A DNA stretch of 64,000 nucleotides from NCBI RefSeq assembly GCF_947507565.1, contig NC_089179.1, positions 2,683,747-2,747,746 on the forward strand, given 5' to 3'. Below, one piece after another: positions 21,206-30,906 of the stretch. The DNA comes from Oscarella lobularis (taxonomy: Eukaryota > Porifera > Homoscleromorpha > Homosclerophorida > Oscarellidae). Each line of letters starts with the position of its first letter. Positions within the stretch are counted from its first letter, which is position 1. The notes beneath the pieces are model-generated. The model made no database searches and was not told the origin of the DNA. It worked only from the letters and a program-made list of their open reading frames with translations. Both the position numbers and the translations under genes were made by a program.

Positions 21206-21506
21206 ACACAATTCCCATGCTTGTCGACGGATAAACGCGCTTGGGAACTGTTCCAATTCCTGCATGTAGCTTCACTTTTTTCAAGTCTGAATTGTCCAGT
21301 TCAATTGTAAATGTTTTTCCATCTGCTGACTGCGTTGCCGCTCCTGCCGTCAGTTCAATTCCGACAGCTGGACCCGGACGTCTTAAGTCGATACGAGAAT
21401 AATTGAACGCAGCTAAATCAACGGGTTCGCTGAATTCGGGTAGGTTTTGATCCGACCCGTTTTCGCGCCCAGAATGGTCTTTATCGTCACTCGCTTCACC
21501 CTGTCG
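21206..21506 (-). CDS. Exon-like frame of the minus-strand host gene
   Basis: After the acceptor TTTGCGTAG the frame opens at 21506 and stays open for about 95 codons (NLPEFSEPVDLAAFNYSRID, then PAVGIELTAGAATQ and FTIELDNSDLKKVKLHAGIG). The alternating hydrophobic pattern suggests a beta-rich domain. A donor is plausible near 21206. No family was recognised. Confidence 0.4.
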
Positions 21507-21924
21507 CTACGCAAACAACTGAGAAACGACCGACTTGCTATGAAAAGGTACCGCGCAGTTCCTTTACTCCCGAGAATGTCAAGGAGCTGTCTATAGAAGA
21601 AATGCTTTTAGTGGCAGCGTCTCCTCGTTCGAAATGCCGGTCGAATATTCATCGGAGGCCGGCCCCTCGATCGCGAGTCGCCTGATAGCACAGTTAATCA
21701 GTGTTGTTTTTTGCTAGGGACCCATATGCAAAGCCCAGTTCAGCCTGTGACGCGGTCATGCAGTTGTGGTCTAACATAGGCCGCGCTTTCTCAACCGCCT
21801 GTTAATCGCTTCTTATCCGTCGCCTGTGGCATCGGTTTTGCGCCAAGTGGTCTTATTATATCTTTATTTCTCTGTCAATGAGATAGACGCCATCGCTCAC
21901 CGCCACTTCAGAAGATATTTATAT

Positions 21925-22250
21925 GTTTTCTACATGTATGTCTTTCTCGATCGTCTAGTAGCATTAACTGCCGCCATATTTTTTGCTCGATTCTCTGATT
22001 CCAGTGAAGCCTCGCTCTTAGTTTTCTGCAACAGAGCAAAGTCCACCTTTAGTACTTCTCTACCAAACGTTCTAAAAGATCCCTGGTGAGCCCGTACTTT
22101 GAATTGCTTCGGATCATATGCCTGTACTACGGTCTTTCCGACTCCTCAAAAAAATTTCTTGAGATACTTCTCCTGCTGCATTTCTTTACCGTACTTCTCC
22201 AGCAGACATTGCACGGCACCTTGTCCTAATTCTGGACTAATTGAAAGTCC
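21925..22250 (-). CDS. Exon-like frame with one internal TGA (minus strand)
   Basis: About 105 codons are open apart from a single TGA: SPELGQGAVQCLLEKYGKEM, then KTVVQAYDPKQFKVRAHQG and TFGREVLKVDFALLQKTKSE. The frame ends RRSRKTYM and TAG. The single stop could be a real disablement. It lies between the Death-domain exons and 21506 on the same strand. Function unknown. Confidence 0.3.
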
Positions 22251-22796
22251 CCCTTATCTGCAAGAAACGACCCCAAGGTGTCTGATTTGTGACCCAATCG
22301 TGTACAGTACCGCGCATTCGCTCAAAACGTGTAGCTACAAATTATTGCTTGAAGTCAAGCTGAGTTCGAGGGAGAGGCGAATCATTACGGCGTCCTCGTT
22401 CTCAAGCAAACCGCAGCTTTCGATCAACTATAGTTTTAAAGCTTGTATAACAATAGAATAACGATAAAAGAGAGTACAGTAAAAGGATAAAAATGCCAAG
22501 TAGTCAGGAAACCTATCCTCCCTCTGTTCTAAATGAAAAAGTCTAAACTAATAAGTTGAACAAGAAATGAAGGCATCGTGAAACGACTAAGCGAAACTAA
22601 TAGAAAAAAGGTTGAGTAGACGAACTCTAATTAGCGAATATCATATTTGAGGCGATGAATCATAGAGACGGCCATTGTGGCTGCCATACTATAAAACTAT
22701 GTGCGCAATTGATGACTCTAATACGCAAAGAGTCATTGTGAGCCTAAAAGGAGTGCTAAAATGCTTAGCAAGCGCGCAACACAACAGGAAACTCAC

Positions 22797-23790
22797 CAGG
22801 AAAAATTTCCGGTATTTCATTTGAGTAGCCTACGTCAGGGTCGTTCATGGCATTGATAAAATGCCTGCGGGTTGCTTTATTGCCGAAATTGCTTGCCCAC
22901 GCCTCCAGCATCTCTACAGCACGCTCGCTATCGTTGCATTGCTCTCCAAACCCATGAATTTCATTATGTGCAAAAGGATTCGGTTCCAGAATTCTCCCAA
23001 CATTACGCCATTTTGTTCGAATGCGTTGGGCCGCTCTGAATCTTTCTAGCGAGGTCATCGGAGTATCAAGGAACTTGTCACTGAATGAAAAAGTGACATC
23101 TAAAAAAGCACATAAAACATGATCCTTCCTCGTTGTTTAACTTACAAACGCGAGAAGACTGCAACGTTTGAAGCGCTTGGAATAGAGTGTCCTTCCCTAA
23201 GTCACCAAAGCAATTTCTAATTACTTTGCCTAAATCACAGTCTTGTAAGGCGTCAGTGAGAACAGCAACAACAGCGTTTTTTTCAGATTTCTTCAGCCAT
23301 TCCTTTAGCAATTGAAGCACTTGACTTGCGTCAACTTCGTCTGCTCCCGGGCTAGGACAGCTGATGTCCAGGATGAGAGCAAGGTCCCTGATTTGCTTTT
23401 TTGTAGAGCAACACCGACTGACTTCCTTGCAACCGATTTCGCATCTTGTAACGTGACGGGACTTCCACACGCATCAGGAAATATTTCGTCTAGTCGCTCA
23501 TATGATAGAACTGTAGAGAAGAGTAGAATATTATTTTAACCCAATGATCTGTTTATACCTCGTCTAATACTGTTGCTGCATTCCTCAAGATTTCTAGGTT
23601 TGGCGGGACCAAGGGTTTTTAGGTTCAAATCTTGTGATGATATTAGGACCCGTTCCTTCTTCATTGTACTGTCGCCATCAGAGTAGTCAAAATAAATGCT
23701 ATATAAACTGCCAGGCCAACGGATGGGGGCGTCGTCCCGCTTTAGTCGTCCGCAAGACGATAACAGTTTCCACGTACACTCCTGATACAA
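22797..23790 (-). CDS. Multi-exon gene with two Death-domain-like regions (partial)
   Basis: The minus-strand exons are as follows. 23790 to about 23566 (SLYSIYFDYSDGDSTMKKE) ends at GTATAA. The next starts near 23520 (ERLDEIFPDACGSPVTLQDA). A 43-bp intron leads in phase to QIRDLALILDISCPSP, which continues LLKEWLKKSEKNAVVAVLTD. Exon 23080-22797 contains TKWRNVGRILEPNPFAHNEI and VEMLEAWASNFGNKATRRHF, and stops at a GTGAGT donor. The second block matches the Death fold well (W-x-x-hGR-L ... hEML-x-x-W ... ATRRxF). The first is weaker. One junction between the two blocks does not fit in phase. Death domains recruit partners in apoptosis and innate signalling. This is probably a host gene running leftward. 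Confidence 0.6.
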
Positions 23791-23849
23791 ACAGCCCGTC
23801 CCTCTTGGACTTCAACTTGGATATGGACGACGGCATTATTAGTAAATAT

Positions 23850-24125
23850 TAATTTTAGGGCCTAATCTTTAATTCGTATGGCCTAAATATTACATTTAGA
23901 GTCTAATATTTAATTCTTATGGCCTAAATAATAAATGTTGATTCTAATATTTCAATTTTTATGGCCTAAGTATTAAATTTAGAGCCTAATCATGGCCTAA
24001 ATATTAAATTTAGGTCCTAATCATTAATTCGTATGGCCTAAATATTACATTTAGGGTCTAAAATTTAATTCTTATTGCCTAAATATTAAATTTAGAGCCT
24101 AATCATGGCCCAAATATTAATTTGC
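23850..24125. repeat. AT-rich minisatellite, unit about 31-43 bp
   Basis: At least six imperfect units of the form GGCCTAAATATTAAATTTAG followed by CCTAATCNTTAATTCNTAT. Some units lack the TTAATTC part and are about 31 bp long. The repeat lies between the Death-domain gene and the older P-like element. Confidence 0.75.
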
Positions 24126-24223
24126 ATCGATAATTCTATAAGTCATTAATAACGGAGCCGTAACTCTCCGCACTAGAATGGACTCTCGTGATCGGTTGAG
24201 AGTCACGTGCTATGTATTTCATA
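24126..24223 (-). pseudogene. Continuation of the older element's reading frame left of the insertion
   Basis: Read on the minus strand from 24223, the frame MKYIARDSQ... continues for about 40 codons in the same frame as the piece ending at 28766, once the 24231-28757 element and one target copy are taken out. The frame ends at a stop near 24140. This shows that the P-like element is nested in an older gene. Confidence 0.5.
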
Positions 24224-24231
24224 CTCAACCC
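24224..24231. repeat. Target-site duplication CTCAACCC, left copy
   Basis: Repeated at 28758-28765. The last C is shared with the first base of the terminal repeat, so the duplication is 7 bp with perfect element ends, or 8 bp with the left end one base shorter. Confidence 0.8.
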
Positions 24232-24806
24232 ATAGATTAAATAGAGATGGATAGGCAACTCCGCATCACGTGACCACTTTCGCTGAAGCTAGGGTCTTTG
24301 CGGATTTGCATAGAGCGGTCCCGTATACTTCATTTCCAAACTCGGTTTTTTCGACTTGTTTGGCGTTGCTATCGCTATTTCCCAATACGAACGGTGACAT
24401 CGAATACCTGGGTACGTAGTCGATGGCTCCGTTTCTCCCGTAAAGCGTCCTCTTTTGGCAAAATCGCGCGATAACGCACTCGCATACTCCTCGGTCGAAC
24501 TATGCCATTACTGTTCGTCGTAGCGTAGCTCAATAGGTTAAGTATGGTCGATCATACCTCAGCATATGTCACTGTGGCCTCGACGACTAACATGGCCCTT
24601 CTTTCGCTGATATTTACGACGATTTTACGCTCTCGATGGCCACGCCTCTTCGGTCGATCTTCTTCGAAATAGGCCACGCACCAGCCTCGATTCCCTTTTC
24701 TCCCTGTCCATACATTGTTCCCATGTGCCGCTATTGCAGTTTGGACTCAGTTATCGTGTTCCTTCGCGTGACATGGCGTACTTTCCGTAGGAGCCAGAAC
24801 TGCGGC

Positions 24807-24961
24807 ATGCCGAGAAAGAGAGGAAGTCAATTGACGTGCAGAACAAAATACCGGCCACGTCGACCTCCCGTAGCTGTCGGGCTGCTGTCCGAGTCTCTTG
24901 AGCCGACGTCAGAAACCCTCGCCGTCCTCCAATCCGCGTCAGAATTGGTTGCATCTCACAA
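24807..24961 (+). CDS. Possible upstream exon of the P-like transposase
   Basis: ATG 24807 opens a basic frame (MPRKRGSQLTCRTKYRPRRP) that ends at a strong donor (GTGAGT at 24962). The same frame is open further upstream to 24636. Joining it to the main exon does not keep frame with any acceptor that I could find, so the main start at 25006 may be used alone. It could be a 5' leader or a regulatory splice form. Confidence 0.35.
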
Positions 24962-25005
24962 GTGAGTCCTAAATTCTATATCCTCTTTGTCAGTCTTGCT
25001 AAGCC

Positions 25006-27645
25006 ATGAATAGGTCTTCCGCAACCAACAACTGGCATGAAAGCAACGCAACAGATGGAGCAGTCGTCGTTTCCAAAGTTGTGTCGCCACCAGAGGATCC
25101 TATACGTCCAACAGGAGGAGATAGGCCTACTTCCGTCATAATGAGCGCTACAGTCCGCTCCACGGGTTTGAGTAGCCTCTTTTTTCGACACCAAGGCGTT
25201 GACTTTTCCGTTCTAAAGAAAATTGACGATGCGCGTTTCCCGGGTCCAGAAGCGATCACATTGGATAATTTTAGAACATTTACGTCTTTCCTCGACTCTC
25301 TCTTCATCTGTCCCGGAAATCCAGATTTAAGCTTTGTCCAACTGTGTCGTTCGAGGAAAGGATTCCTCAGAGACATAAAGGGGTCATTTCTGGCTGCACT
25401 GGACTCTCACAGTAGCTTTGCCTTCAAGGGCGAAGTCTTTGTCCATACGGTCAGGAGAGTGGACTGCTCATTGCTGCTTACGTCGTCAAGGCGGAGATGC
25501 GCCGCCTGTACGTCGTATCGGGGTGCACTGCGAATGATGAGCGCCGTCCCCCTCGAGAGGAAGATCGTAAGCAAGTACACCAGCAACCGGTTGCTCCGTA
25601 CACCGCAGTTGCGAGAGAAAGTTAACGCTCTTGCTCGTGAACGCCGTACTGCACTCCAGCGTATACGGCGCATTGAAATGAAAATTCGTGCAGCCAGTGA
25701 AGCTGATGGAATCGAACTGGGTTCGGACAGTCACGAGGATGTGCAGTCACTCATGACGTCTCTCAACGACGACATCATGAAAGGTTTCCCAGAAGGATCC
25801 TTTCGTAGAATATTTTGGGAGCAGCAGTTGAAGGCCTCACGAGTTCGCAGTAGTCGGGGGATGAGATGGCATCCGCTCATTATTAGATGGGCATTGAATT
25901 TGTATATGCAGTCTGGTAGTGCCTATGACAACATGAGGAGTGCAGGGTTTATCCAACTCCCCTCTCTTCGTACTCTCCGCGACTACACTCACGCCTTCCA
26001 GAATCGTGCTGGTTTTCAGTCAGAAGTCAATGACTTACTTGCAACGGAGGCCAATGTTGAGAGCATGTCTTCCTACCAGAAGTATGTCATCCTGACTTTC
26101 GACGAAATGCGAATCAGAGAGGACCTCGTTTTGAGCAAGCACGACGACAATGTTATTGGCTTCGTCGACCTTTCCAACGTGGAAAATAAGCTGCAAGCCC
26201 TTGAAAGATCACTGACAAGCTCATCTACGACAAGACCAGATGTAGCTACTAACGTGCTGGTTGTCATGATTCGGGGGCTGTGCACTGCATTAAAATTTCC
26301 ATTCGCTCACTTTGCAACAACAGGAGCTACTGCGGACGTCCTCTATTCAGTTCTCTGGCAAGCTGTCCGTCAAGTAGAACTGACTGGCCTGACGGTTGTT
26401 GGAATGACGGGAGATGGAGCATCATCTAATCGAAAGTTTTTCACGATGTCAGCAGAACAGGGAAGCGGCGTACCCTATCGAGCGCTAAACCCCTACAGCG
26501 AGGAGCCCCGCTACGTCTACTTCTTCTCTGACGTCCCGCACTTGTTGAAGACAACGCGAAACTGTTGGTCTCATTCGTCTCCTAACAGTCGTACCCGAAA
26601 TATGACGGTAGGTACTCAAATAGTTGACAGATTTGGAGTGATATTTGCTTTAAAGATTAACGGCGAATCAATCTCCTGGAAGCATCTCGTCGACTTGTAC
26701 CATCTAAATCAAAAGAGCGTTCAGGAGTCGGGCCGTTACTTGCTTGGCAAGCTGCGATTGGAGCACGTCCAACTTACGAATTATTCCCGCATGCGAGTCG
26801 ATTTGGCTGCACAGGTGAGATAAAAACGCCAAGCCACTTTATCTTTTCTATAATTGCAGCGTAGGTCCTTAGTCAGTCTGTCGCACACGGCATGGAGCAC
26901 TTCCAAATAGCTGGAGCAAGGGAAACAATTCGATTCGTTCGCATGTTTGATAAGGCATTTGATTGTCTGAACGTCAGAAGTTTGCACGACAAGAAGCCAG
27001 AGAGGAGAGGATACACCACTGCAGACGACGAGCGTTTCGCGGTATTTCAGAATGAATAAACAGACTGAACGTGATTACGTCTTTCTTAGTGGCTCACCAA
27101 TGTCTTCCTGGAATATCTGAGAGAGTGGAATGAATACACCCTGTCTATTCCTAACCTCACCGCATCAGATAGGCGCCGGATGGGACTCAGCAGAGAAACA
27201 TTTGACGGATGGATGATGACGGGTAAAAGACTGTCTTCTGTAATGTACCATTCACAGTGAGAACTGTTTCATGTAGTGAAGTCATTCATTGAATTGTCCA
27301 CGACGGTTCTTCGCGCCTCAGAAGGACAAAATGCTTTTATTCTAAGTGAGCATCTGAGCCAAGACCCACTAGAGAACTACTTTGGCCAGCAAAGAGGGAA
27401 GGGTGGGAGATGCGAAAATCCTTCAATGAAAGAGGTTCTAACAAATGCGTCCTCTATACGACTGCAGGTTAGTTCAATGTCGAAAGGTATTGGTGTACCC
27501 ATATAGTTTTCTCCAATAGCGTTCACTTGCTCAGCAGCCTACGAGAGGCAACAGCTCAAGAAGACGACGACTATTTGCTGAAGAAGTAGTAGACGACACC
27601 CCACTTCCAAAACGCAGAAGAAGCACGCGAGTAAAGAAAGCATGA
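25006..27645 (+). CDS. P-like transposase, five exons, apparently intact (811 aa)
   Basis: Exons 25006-26814, 26865-27041, 27090-27222, 27277-27467 and 27520-27645 join in phase with GT-AG introns of about 50 bp and one continuous frame to TGA. The N-terminal half has an RR-rich coiled region (ALARERRTALQRIRRIEMKI) and a helix-turn-helix-like block. The RNase H core shows VILTFDEMRIRED, a GMTGDGASSNRKF second Asp, YFFSDVPHLLKTTRN, and at the end SQDPLENYFGQQRGKGGR, typical of P/THAP9-like enzymes. There is no THAP domain in this product. The C-terminus is basic (PKRRRSTRVKKA), possibly a nuclear signal. It would cut and join the 82-bp ends. Start chosen at the first ATG after an in-frame stop. 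Confidence 0.88.
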
Positions 27646-27704
27646 GAGGGTCATGTCAACCGTTAGTGATCTCATTACAGCTAGATAGTTCACAATGCAT
27701 GTAC

Positions 27705-28676
27705 TCACGCACATTCAGTATCATTAGTGTTCTGTAGGGACTTTCGTAAGCTCTTGCTCTTTCGTACTGTCTTACTCTTCTTTTGTTTGTATTCTTCAAG
27801 CCACGCAGATGTTTTAGAAAAGCCTCGCATAGTTATCCACATTTCCACAACTTCCGCAAGAAGAAGGACAGCCTCTCTTTCGTCATCTACACAAGAGGAC
27901 AGCTCGTCCCAATGCATTTGTACCTCGTCGTTCTCAACAATCTTCTGCCTAAATTCCTGTCTGCTATGGTCGCTGGAAATCAGATGGGTTGCCAAATGTC
28001 GCCCCACAATGCTCTCGACAGCGACGAAGAAAGAAAAAGTAGCTTGATTAATTCTGAAGAGGGCACCTCGATTAATTTGCATAACCCATTGCGACGACGT
28101 ATCATCGATTTCATCTTCCTCGTCTCCTTTTCGCATTCCTTCCAAGCATGCAATAACTTGTCGTTTGCCTTCTGCAGCGCCTTGGTTATAGCGCTTGAGC
28201 AGCTTAAATGGAACAAATCCGGCGGCATAGCGCAGGGCATTCAATTCATCCGATGACAGATGGTATTGACAGTCTGGCAATTCCTCCAAAGATGATTTGC
28301 TAATAGCTAACATTTTGGCGGACAGAAGTGACTCAAATATTTTATCGTTAACCGACTGCGGAAATATTTGGTCGGACATCTCCATATGAAGAATCCCGTA
28401 TAGGCTCCCCCATATGAGTGACAGAGACGTAAATCGGACCCTTCGAAAGGCCATCTCGGCATGTGCGCGGCGTCTCACCAACGAACGATAGGTGGACGAC
28501 ACGTCGACGCACTCTTCGATAGCCGAAACGATTTGTAAAGCGGCTCCACGAAGGACGTCGTCCGAAGTGGCAAGTACTGCTCTTCTTTCGTCATCGATGT
28601 GCTTCGTTCGACTGTTCGAAGATGACACAATCTTTTCGTTGACAACAAAGTCGACGGCAGCGCGAAATACGTCCAT
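27705..28676 (-). CDS. Accessory protein of the P-like transposon (323 aa), function unknown
   Basis: A single-exon frame begins at ATG 28676, whose first base is the innermost base of the right terminal repeat. The same start (M-D-D-F-R in place of M-D-V-F-R) is found in an older relic at about 29650, which supports this ATG over an upstream GTG. The protein is helical and acidic in the middle (GMRKGDEEDEIDDTSSQWV), with a conserved-looking segment LSSDELNALRYAAGFVPFKL and a Lys/Ser-rich tail. I recall ALRYAxGFVPxKLL-type proteins beside animal transposons but know of no assigned activity. Its placement opposite the transposase suggests a transposition partner or regulator; this is inferred. 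Confidence 0.75.
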   Translation of the reverse strand: MDVFRAAVDFVVNEKIVSSSNSRTKHIDDERRAVLATSDDVLRGAALQIVSAIEECVDVSSTYRSLVRRRAHAEMAFRRVRFTSLSLIWGSLYGILHMEMSDQIFPQSVNDKIFESLLSAKMLAISKSSLEELPDCQYHLSSDELNALRYAAGFVPFKLLKRYNQGAAEGKRQVIACLEGMRKGDEEDEIDDTSSQWVMQINRGALFRINQATFSFFVAVESIVGRHLATHLISSDHSRQEFRQKIVENDEVQMHWDELSSCVDDEREAVLLLAEVVEMWITMRGFSKTSAWLEEYKQKKSKTVRKSKSLRKSLQNTNDTECA

Positions 28677-28757
28677 ATGCAAATCCGCAAAGACCCTAGC
28701 TTCAGCGAAAGTGGTCACGTGATGCGGAGTTGCCTATCCATCTCTATTTAATCTATG

Positions 28758-28765
28758 CTCAACCC
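28758..28765. repeat. Target-site duplication CTCAACCC, right copy
   Basis: Pairs with 24224-24231. It is the first sequence outside the right terminal repeat and belongs to the interrupted older reading frame. Confidence 0.8.
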
Positions 28766-29734
28766 AACGTCTTCCTCTGCGTTCATACGCTTTCTCAGGT
28801 AATCCGCGATAGATTTCAAATCCTCGTTAGCTGGTCGAGAGTCGCTCAGCTCTTCGGCGAGATTTTCTTCAAGAGCGGCGCGCAATTGCAAGACCTTGAT
28901 GTCGTACTCTTTTCCAAGTTTGTCTAGAACCTTGATGAGCGAAGCATGCAATACCGTTAAGCCCATCTTCTGAAAACAATTAAATACCTAAAAAGAAAGC
29001 ATATTTTTTATTATATAGGCGCCAGATAGTACGGATATTTTTTTCCGTACCGCTTTTGAACTGTGGCCGGCGTAAAGTACCAGACTGATGAGTTTCTGCA
29101 CTAAATTCATAGCTGGTTGACGCGACTTGCAGATGATAGCCGCGCAAAGACCACAAAGGACGCTGAAATTTGATATTCTCTTTGGAATGCAGGCGGAAAA
29201 AGCTCTGCAAGTGTTGGAGTGTTGGTCTTGACATCCTCTACGACATTGTGCAACGTAAAAGACTGCAGTTTCGACAAAGGGAGCCCTTGAAGATAAGACT
29301 CTGCCGTGTTTGAGCACATGTGCGCGATTTCTTTCCGAATCACCACTCCGACTTCTTTCAGAAATGCTTTTTTTGACGCATCGTGCTCAATTGACCGTCT
29401 GTCGCTGCCTTGGAATCGTTTTTGAGCTATATGTCGGCCAATCTTTCGTCTCGAAGGCGTGAGGACATACCGGACAGGACGTTTATAACCTACGCATACC
29501 TACGGAAATGATTTTCTGAGTCGATGAAGCGAGAAACTCGTCAGGAGCCCTTAAAATGGCCCGTGCGTCCGTAGTCATCGTCGCGATCCTCATGTTACCT
29601 TCGGAAACAACGTTTTGATGCATAACGGCGTCGACTGCGTGGCGAAAATCGTCCATTTGCAACCCGTAACGACCCTTGCTTCAACGATATCGATCACGTG
29701 ACCCTGAGTTTCCTATCCCTTCTTATTTAATCTA
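28766..29734 (-). pseudogene. Older element with the same terminus type and a DUF6589-neighbour-like protein
   Basis: Read on the minus strand, the right end at 29734 (CATAGATTAAATAAGAAGGG) resembles the 82-bp repeats. Its first exon (about 29656-29505) starts MDDFRHAVDAVMHQ and matches the N-terminus of the 323-aa accessory protein. Further frames read VRYVLTPSRRKIGRHIAQKR, LSKLQSFTLHNVVEDVKTNT, PAMNLVQKLISLVLYAGHSS and LHASLIKVLDKLGKEYDIKV. I recognise the NLVQKLxSLVLYAGHSSK block from uncharacterised animal repeat proteins found near DUF6589 domains. Frameshifts are present and the frame was cut by the element at 24231-28757. Confidence 0.55.
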
Positions 29735-30067
29735 TGGACCAACGTAGCTTTCGCAATTGTCGTACGTTGGCAAGGCAACATCGGGCGGTAAAACAACCAT
29801 TTCTGAAGAGGCATCGGGAAGAGTTTGCCTCAATGGCAGCGGTGCCCTTCTTGCTGCTCGCCTTCCACCTTGTGTTGCAGTAGCTCTTTGCGTCGTTCTT
29901 CCTGGCGTGCTTCCGGTTGAAGCAGCAGTAGCGCCTCCTCTTCCTGTGTCAGCCACGTTCATGGCAATAGTTCCGGGCGCTCTTCCGGGTGCTACAGCAG
30001 TTTCTGAAATACGATTACCGCGTCCTCTTCCTCTGCCACCAACAACTGCAGACGCTAAATACGTCAT
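29735..30067 (-). CDS. Arg/Gly-rich terminal exon, unrecognised
   Basis: On the minus strand an acceptor near 30062 (TATTTAG) opens a frame with VVGGRGRGRGNRISETAVAP and repeated Gly-Arg and Thr/Ala stretches, ending LPTYDNCESY. The terminal codons fall exactly where the older P-like terminus starts (29734), so the true end may have been replaced by the insertion. RGG-rich tails often bind RNA. Whether it is host or transposon is unclear. Confidence 0.4.
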
Positions 30068-30110
30068 TAGAAGATATAACTATTAGTCAGCAATTTCGCA
30101 CCTCCTACGA

Positions 30111-30789
30111 TTGTTTCCGGTTCAGATGCTCCTCCATCGTCACTGCAGAACTGCACCGAGGCTAAAAATGCCAATGAAGAAGCCCCTGGCGGACTTCACG
30201 CAAGCGTTCGTCTTTGCGAAGGCGCGCGTGTTATGCTCACATCGAATCTCTGGACCTAAATGGGCTTGGTCAACGGATCGATGGGATACATAGTGGCAAT
30301 TTTGTACCAACCCGGTGCAAAACCGCAAGCACTTCCAACAGCTGTCGTTGTTCAACTGGACAAATACGACGGCCCTACATGGGGCGGAGAACGCTGCGTT
30401 TCCATATGCCCGATCGAGCGCACATGGCCCAGTTCAACGGGCAATAGAAAGAGTTCATGCAAGCGGCGACAGCTACCCATTCAATTTTCATGGGCTGTCA
30501 ACGTGCACAAATCGCAAGGTCTCACAGTAGATTGTGCCGTTATTGACATAGGCAAGCGCGAATTTGCACCTGGAATAACCTACGTGGGATTTTCCAGAGT
30601 GCGGCATATTAATCATTGCCTAATTCAAAGCTTTGTTTACGCTCGAATTGCTAATTTGAGCAAATCAAAAAGCTGTAAATTGCGATTGAGCGAAGACAAG
30701 TGTCTAGTCGGTCTAGCTAGGCGCACTGACAAAAAACGTTTCAGTCCTTGGCCGCAAGTACAACGATGATACTGTTCCAGATGATAATA
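30111..30789 (+). pseudogene. PIF1-type helicase C-terminus of a Helentron-like Helitron (left part)
   Basis: The frame carries SPxx-like MLTSNLW-x-MGLVNGSMGYI, the RLPIQFSWAVNVHKSQGLTV motif, and GITYVGFSRVRHINHCLIQS, which are late helicase motifs of PIF1 and Helitron helicases. It is degraded upstream and frameshifted near 30240 and 30750. The Tigger element at 30790 interrupts it. Its continuation after the Tigger holds an acidic linker and an OTU protease domain. This helicase would unwind DNA during rolling-circle transposition. Confidence 0.7.
30788..30789. repeat. TA target dinucleotide, left copy (Tigger)
   Basis: TA precedes CAGTGGAACC; the partner TA is at 33721-33722. Confidence 0.8.
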
Positions 30790-30906
30790 CAGTGGAACCT
30801 CGTTAATCCGGTCACCCTTCGGCGAAAATCATTTGGCCGCTTTACGAAGGTGGCCGTTTTATCAAAAAGTGCCGTTAACGTGCGTTAGTCCAAAGCGGGC
30901 TCAAAC

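Larger units (their letters stand above)
24231..28757. mobile_element. Intact two-gene P-superfamily transposon, 4527 bp
   Basis: Perfect 82-bp terminal inverted repeats (24231-24312 and 28676-28757, beginning CATAGATTAAATAGAGATGG) are flanked by a 7-8-bp target duplication. Two convergent genes fill the element: a spliced transposase (25006-27645, plus strand) and an accessory frame (28676-27705, minus strand), with stops only 59 bp apart. Zero divergence between the repeats and open frames in both genes mark it as young. It is nested in an older element that has a similar terminus at 29734. Confidence 0.92.

Noticed and set aside
24636-24806. N-terminal extension of the P-like transposase as a THAP domain
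   Set aside because: The Cys spacing and the C-x-x-H and AVPTIF-type elements are absent.
28748-28966. The frame ending LSID as a natural C-terminus
   Set aside because: The stop is supplied by the terminal repeat of the inserted element; the original frame continues left of 24224.
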